From the NCBI RefSeq assembly GCF_024400215.1, contig NZ_CP053748.1:1674001-1738000 (forward strand): DNA of 64,000 nt. Direction: 5' to 3'. This DNA is from Massilia sp. erpn. GTDB taxonomy: Bacteria; Pseudomonadota; Gammaproteobacteria; Burkholderiales; Burkholderiaceae_D. How positions within the stretch are numbered: the first letter of the stretch is position 1; each line of letters starts with the position of its first letter. Of this stretch, positions 63,134 through 64,000 are shown in pieces. A model generated the notes under the pieces. It was not told where the DNA came from and did no database searches. It saw nothing but the letters and a program-made list of their open reading frames with translations. The position numbers and the translations under genes were made by a program.

Positions 63134-63820
63134 TCAAGCCTCGAAGCGGCGCAGGCCGTCGAGGTCGAGGATGCGGATGCCGCCGTAGTCGACTCTGAGC
63201 AGGCCTTGCCGTTCCAGCAGTTGCAAGGCCTGGTTGGCGCGCTGGCGCGAGGCGCCGGACAGCAGGCCGACTTCTTCCTGCGAGATCTGCAGCAGCGGCT
63301 CGCTGCCGGGATACAGGTGGGAATGGAAGAGCGAGGCGAGGCAGCGCGCCACGCGGGTGTCGGGGTCGAGCAGGCGCTCGCTTTCGACCAGGCCGATGAA
63401 CTGGCCCAGGCGTTCGTTGAGCTGCATCAGCAGGAAGCGCGTGAATGGCAGGCTGGTTTCCAGCAGCCACTGGAAAGTCTCGGCCGGCATGCGCGCGATG
63501 CGGCTGTCGCGCAGGGCCATGGCGTCGTACTTGCGGCGCTCGTCCTTGAGCAGCGAGCCTTCGCCGAACCAGCCGCCGGGCGGCACGCCGGTGAAGGTCA
63601 CGCTTTTGCCGGACGGCGAAAAATTATTCATCTTGACCATGCCGCTCAGGATGCCCACCCAGTTATCTACCACCTCGCCCTTGTGGCAGACATAGCCCCC
63701 CTTCGGCACGAACACTTCAAACGTGGTCGCCTCCACGCGCGCCATCTGCTCGGGCGTCAGGGTCTTGGCCCAGATTGCCGCGTGCAACGCTTCCTTCAGG
63801 GTCGGTTGTTTAGTATCCAT
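63134..63820 (-). CDS. Crp/Fnr-family transcriptional regulator
   Basis: 228 residues. Cyclic-nucleotide-binding-type beta roll (FVPKGGYVCHKGEVVDNWVGILSGMVK, PPGGWFGEGSLL), dimer helix and a winged HTH (ISQEEVGLLSGASRQRANQALQLLERQGLLRV). The cAMP-contact residues of Crp are not all present and there is no Fnr Cys cluster, so the effector is unknown. It diverges from the truncated gene at the right edge and may control it and itself. Confidence 0.93.
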   Translation of the reverse strand: MDTKQPTLKEALHAAIWAKTLTPEQMARVEATTFEVFVPKGGYVCHKGEVVDNWVGILSGMVKMNNFSPSGKSVTFTGVPPGGWFGEGSLLKDERRKYDAMALRDSRIARMPAETFQWLLETSLPFTRFLLMQLNERLGQFIGLVESERLLDPDTRVARCLASLFHSHLYPGSEPLLQISQEEVGLLSGASRQRANQALQLLERQGLLRVDYGGIRILDLDGLRRFEA

Positions 63821-63850
63821 TGTTGCGACGCACCATCAAAAGTCCGGGAA

Positions 63851-63868
63851 TTGTCTTCGAAAAGACAA
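63851..63868. promoter_or_regulatory. operator-like dyad between divergent genes
   Basis: TTGTCTT-CGAA-AAGACAA, a perfect 7+7 inverted repeat 30 bases before the Crp/Fnr-type start and about 95 bases before the divergent gene. Size and symmetry fit a Crp-family site, though the arm sequence is not the usual TGTGA. Confidence 0.5.
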
Positions 63869-63962
63869 CATGGCCCAAAAACGCACGTTAATATCATCAC
63901 ACAAGAAAAGTGCTGGTCCAGACCATTATAAGCGCCCCCAAGAGAGGGCTAAGGAGACACTG

Positions 63963-64000
63963 GTGCAGACTGAATTACACACTTTCCCGCGCCGCCTGCT
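63963..64000 (+). CDS. truncated gene, possibly acyl-CoA synthetase
   Basis: Only 12 codons are in the window, from a GTG at 63963 with AAGGAG 7-10 bases upstream: VQTELHTFPRRLL. This resembles the N-terminus of AMP-forming long-chain acyl-CoA synthetases (often HTFPRLLL), and such genes often sit opposite a Crp-type regulator in this group, but the fragment is too short to be sure. Confidence 0.4.
   Translation, partial: MQTELHTFPRRL

Overview
The window looks like a chromosome segment of a GC-rich betaproteobacterium, most likely Oxalobacteraceae (Massilia/Duganella/Janthinobacterium group). This is inferred from gene content (EttA, RarD, Kup, Ohr, ElaA, MgtC, AlkB) and codon use; no rRNA or marker gene settles it. 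I see no tRNA, rRNA, CRISPR array or insertion sequence.

About 1.6-39.2 kb is a large biosynthetic locus I cannot match to a described system. It has three blocks. (i) A tightly coupled minus-strand operon (13.4 to 0.4 kb) encodes, in order of transcription, a B12-type radical SAM protein, a flavin monooxygenase, an Asp/Asn beta-hydroxylase-like oxygenase, a class I amidotransferase-like protein, an ATP-grasp ligase, an SDR, an enolase-superfamily protein, an M24 peptidase, a TonB-dependent receptor and a stand-alone AceE C-terminal-like protein. (ii) A plus-strand operon (14.1-31.9 kb) carries three NRPS proteins (A-T-C-A-T, C-A-T, C-A-T), a LanB-type dehydratase homologue, an MFS exporter, an MbtH protein and a protein with a caspase/gingipain-like His-Gly...Cys core plus a zinc ribbon. 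(iii) A minus-strand operon (39.2 to 32.0 kb) encodes an AurF-like di-iron oxygenase, a Nudix-like protein, a DegT aminotransferase, an extended SDR, a dual-specificity-type phosphatase, an M20 deacylase and a divergent cysteinyl-tRNA synthetase.

The assembly line would make a four-residue peptide. Its last three adenylation domains are near-identical copies with the same predicted pocket, so residues 2-4 should be the same building block. There is no thioesterase, reductase or epimerisation domain. Peptide release, the role of a LanB homologue in an NRPS operon without LanC or a clear precursor peptide, and the reason for a second-type CysRS are the open questions. A tRNA-dependent (possibly Cys-tRNA) step is a testable idea. 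The TonB receptor, the peptidase and the exporter suggest a secreted product that is taken up again, as for a metallophore, but this is inference.

From 39.5 kb rightwards the content is ordinary: a CPA2 antiporter, ohr with operator-like dyads, elaA, a histidine kinase/sigma-54 activator pair next to a MacAB-like efflux operon with a -24/-12 promoter and two activator dyads, a lipoprotein FKBP, kup, rarD, ettA, a small outer-membrane barrel, an AlkB homologue, a Mo-pterin-fold protein, a minus-strand housekeeping run (M24 aminopeptidase, small protein, MgtC, DUF924, DUF2520), a nucleotidyltransferase and a Crp/Fnr regulator divergent from a truncated gene at the right edge.
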